Below, piece after piece: positions 62,307 to 64,000 of a stretch of 64,000 bases of DNA. The stretch is from JAYFQE01 sp034927345 (GTDB lineage: Bacteria; Bacillota; Clostridia; Saccharofermentanales; UBA5734). A model generated the notes under the pieces. The model was not told the DNA's origin. It did no database searches and saw only the letters and a program-made list of their open reading frames with translations. The translations under genes and the position numbers were made by a program. The stretch's first letter is position 1. Each line of letters opens with the position of its first letter. The stretch covers positions 262,001-326,000 of the forward strand of contig JAYFQE010000015.1 of assembly GCA_034927345.1 (NCBI GenBank), written 5' to 3'.

Positions 62307-62717
62307 ATGAAGGAGTATGATTTACAATTAACGCGAAGGACTATTATTTTTAAACTTGTTCTCGTAGTATTGACTATTGGGTTAATCATTGCCAGGTCAT
62401 CCATGGGACCCGTTATTAATTCATCAATCAAATTATTCGATAACATTTTATTGAACGCAGTAATGATTATTATTTTAGATGTGTTAATCGGTGTGACAGC
62501 CGGAGCATGGACAGGCAATAGAGGAAGCTTCTTAATCTCAAGTGTAGCTTTTATTTCCATGATAGTCTTAATGGTTTTACCTTTTTCCGGCAACATAATG
62601 CCATCCCTTAAAGATTCTTTTAGTGTGTTGCTGAATTCAGTCGAATTATCATCAGTTGTATTGGGATTTAGCGGAATAAATCTTATTATGAGTACTCCCA
62701 AAAGGAAGAGAGCATAA
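62307..62717 (+). CDS. small membrane protein of unknown function
   Basis: 136 residues with about four hydrophobic helices (FKLVLVVLTIGLIIA, AVMIIILDVLIGVTAGA, SVAFISMIVLMVL and a last one near the C-terminus) and a basic tail KRKRA. AAAGGA lies before ATG 62307. It lies 12 bases after the exported-protein frame, suggesting a two-gene unit. I do not recognise the family. Confidence 0.65.
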   Translation: MKEYDLQLTRRTIIFKLVLVVLTIGLIIARSSMGPVINSSIKLFDNILLNAVMIIILDVLIGVTAGAWTGNRGSFLISSVAFISMIVLMVLPFSGNIMPSLKDSFSVLLNSVELSSVVLGFSGINLIMSTPKRKRA

Positions 62718-62809
62718 TTAAGTGTTACAGGGTGCTAGTCATCTGATTTGTTGCTTCTGATTCTTACCGTAAGGGTCATTACTGCCAAAGTCTATACAAG
62801 AAAGAGGTA

Positions 62810-63457
62810 ATGAAATGGGAATTCTATATTTTGCTTATTATCTGTTTCTTATTCTTATTTGTAGGAACAGCATGCTCTCTTAAGGAAACAGATAATTCTA
62901 TTATAAGTACTTCGAGCCTATCAACTACAGAAAATACATCTTCAAATGAAGAAAAAATTTTACTAGAGAAAGAGAATACGGAACTAATAAATGAGAATAA
63001 AATACTGAAACATGAAGTCAGTGATTTGGAGGAGAAAATTGAAACGGCTAGTATATTACCATTATTAAACAATTATCACATCGACGAGTTGCTTCAAAAA
63101 ATGTACACCGAGAAAAGTTTAGTTGACATATTTCCGGGCGTCCTGCAAAGTATTCGCATCGAAACAATTGATGAGACCATCTATTTTATTTTTTCTATTG
63201 ATAGAATGGCCATTAATCCTGACTGGAATGGAGAAGGTTCGGCCGACGGCAAAGGATATTTTATCAATACGGAAGTTAAATTTCAAAACCATAGAGGTGG
63301 ATTAGGCACGGTTTTTGCCAGCAATGAATATTCAGGATATGAAACATATCAAGAAAAACAAGATGCTATACTATCTGAGTATGATAAACAAGGAATTTAT
63401 AATTTTTATATGATTGGTGATGAGATTGTTTTTGTTGGTCCGGACCCGGGGCCGTAA
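62810..63457 (+). CDS. putative lipoprotein with coiled-coil segment
   Basis: 215 residues. A hydrophobic signal stretch ends in the lipobox VGTAC at about residue 22. A Ser/Thr/Asn linker follows, then a coiled coil (KILLEKENTELINENKIL...LEEKIE), then a globular part of about 130 residues. The last part reads FIFSIDRMAINPDWNGEG and EIVFVGPDPGP. AAAGAGG precedes ATG. Function unknown. Low G+C fits the acquired region. Confidence 0.65.
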   Translation: MKWEFYILLIICFLFLFVGTACSLKETDNSIISTSSLSTTENTSSNEEKILLEKENTELINENKILKHEVSDLEEKIETASILPLLNNYHIDELLQKMYTEKSLVDIFPGVLQSIRIETIDETIYFIFSIDRMAINPDWNGEGSADGKGYFINTEVKFQNHRGGLGTVFASNEYSGYETYQEKQDAILSEYDKQGIYNFYMIGDEIVFVGPDPGP

Positions 63458-63569
63458 TGGTAGTTGTCAAGATCATTGCTGTAAATATTTTTACATTTTC
63501 TCCTACCCAATTTCTCATACGGCACGTTGCCTTCCCGGAGCTGATGGTAATTCCGAACATCAGACCGGT

Positions 63570-63898
63570 TACTGGAAGATTTGTTCATTCGATGAGCTCA
63601 TCCAACTTATCAAAAAATATAAAAAGCGGTTAAAAAGAGATCCGATTATGAAGCGATGAAACGTTTTGAACAATCGAATGTTCGTCGTTCTATTATTTTG
63701 ACGGGAGCACGACGCGTCGGGAAAACAACGATACAATATCAAATGATTGAAAAGCTTCTGGATAAGAAGATAAATCCCAAAAAGATTGTTTATATTTCAA
63801 TGGATCATCCGATGTTGAAGCTGAGTGGATTCAATGAAATACTAGAATGCTATCACGAGAAGATGACGTATCCTGAAATTGCGCACTTTGAAAAATAG
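63570..63898 (+). pseudogene. AAA ATPase (DUF4143/AAA_14-like) gene, frameshifted and truncated
   Basis: The piece WKICSFDELIQLIKKYKK runs in one frame to KRLKRDP. A one-base shift then continues as DYEAMKRFEQSNVRRSIIL in the next frame, leading to Walker A GARRVGKTT. It stops at 63898 after about 80 residues, while the family is near 400 residues. The 5' limit is uncertain. The truncation lies just before the IS256-like transposase, so an insertion probably cut the gene. Confidence 0.6.
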
Positions 63899-63903
63899 AA
63901 CGA

Positions 63904-63976
63904 CATGACTCGTTCTCGCTTGGTAAAATGTAAGAAGCGACCCAAACATTAACCGAGCAAAGGAGAACGAATCATG
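63904..63976 (+). promoter_or_regulatory. inverted repeat in the transposase 5' leader, covering its ribosome binding site
   Basis: CATGACTCGTTCTCGCTTGG (63904-63923) pairs with 63957-63976 in 16 of 20 positions. The second arm contains the AGGAG ribosome binding site and the ATG of the transposase, so RNA read through from outside could fold and hide the start. This is a known way in which insertion sequences limit transposase from impinging transcription. Confidence 0.45.
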
Positions 63977-64000
63977 TCTGAGAAGATTATACAGCTTAAC
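63974..64000 (+). mobile_element. start of an IS256-family-like transposase (partial)
   Basis: ATG 63974 follows AGGAGAACGAATC. Only nine codons, MSEKIIQLN, lie in the window; this is the usual start of IS256-family transposases, which open with closely similar sequence. The rest lies beyond the right edge. The call depends on this short match and the context of a truncated gene before it. Confidence 0.5.

Noticed and set aside
63406..63588. minus-strand frames near 63.4-63.6 kb as part of a group II intron reverse transcriptase
   Set aside because: Only a few residues looked similar and no intron domain or catalytic motif could be found.

Overview
The window looks like chromosomal DNA of a carbohydrate-fermenting, probably anaerobic member of the Bacillota (Clostridia-like). 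The reasons are the strong AGGAGG-type ribosome binding sites, CUT1-type sugar transporters of the LplB/LplC (YtcP) kind without their own ATPase, YesM/YesN-type two-component regulators, LacI, ROK and AraC regulators, and DUF1848, DUF1667 and DUF6259 proteins. Base composition is moderate (near half G+C by eye) up to about 61.69 kb, then becomes clearly AT-rich. No rRNA, tRNA or CRISPR array was recognised.

Layout. (a) 1-4.4 kb, minus strand: a LacI regulator followed by two sugar permeases and a solute-binding lipoprotein that runs off the left edge; a near-consensus promoter carries a perfect palindrome that is probably the LacI operator. (b) 4.6-11.2 kb: a membrane GGDEF-EAL protein, a divergent ChrB-like/DUF1848 pair whose shared promoter region holds two palindromes, and an ECF sigma factor/anti-sigma/two membrane proteins operon. 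(c) 11.2-13.7 kb: a decaying defence or mobile segment with an intact AbiEi-type antitoxin, an AbiEii toxin that has lost its catalytic core, a third broken gene and an HNH-repeat fragment. (d) 13.7-29.4 kb: a sugar-use locus with an ADP-ribosylglycohydrolase, an AraC regulator, GH2 beta-mannosidase-like and GH35 beta-galactosidase-like enzymes, a CUT1 transporter, a YesM/YesN-like pair and a ROK repressor. (e) 29.4-35.4 kb: a coiled-coil protein, a TPR-like protein, an ABC-F ribosome-protection-type ATPase with a leader peptide and attenuator, a uroporphyrinogen-decarboxylase-family enzyme and a divergent AraC regulator. (f) 35.4-44.2 kb: a MacB/FtsX-type exporter with a giant coiled-coil permease and its TetR regulator, a tandem metallo-beta-lactamase-fold protein, endonuclease IV and a D-2-hydroxyacid dehydrogenase. 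(g) 44.2-47.3 kb: a GlpA-like/FAD oxidoreductase/DUF1667 three-gene operon. (h) 47.4-61.2 kb: a nine-gene minus-strand operon encoding a CUT1 transporter, a membrane-bound AraC regulator, a Gfo/Idh oxidoreductase, a sugar isomerase-like protein, two GH43-like proteins and a large DUF6259 protein. (i) 61.2-64 kb: an AT-rich accessory end with long inverted repeats, broken genes, small membrane and lipoprotein genes, a truncated AAA ATPase and the start of an IS256-like transposase.

The best candidate for a regulatory system not yet described in this organism is the ABC-F leader at 33049-33295. It holds a promoter, a nine-codon leader peptide with an Arg-Met-Arg motif of the type that stalls ribosomes with macrolides, and a perfect intrinsic terminator just before the ABC-F ribosome binding site. 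The sugar loci read as three separately regulated uptake and hydrolysis systems (LacI; YesM/YesN plus ROK/AraC; membrane AraC) that probably share a transport ATPase encoded elsewhere.

Start codons were chosen from visible ribosome binding sites and often lie inside the longest open frame. Functions come from recognised motifs, without database searches.
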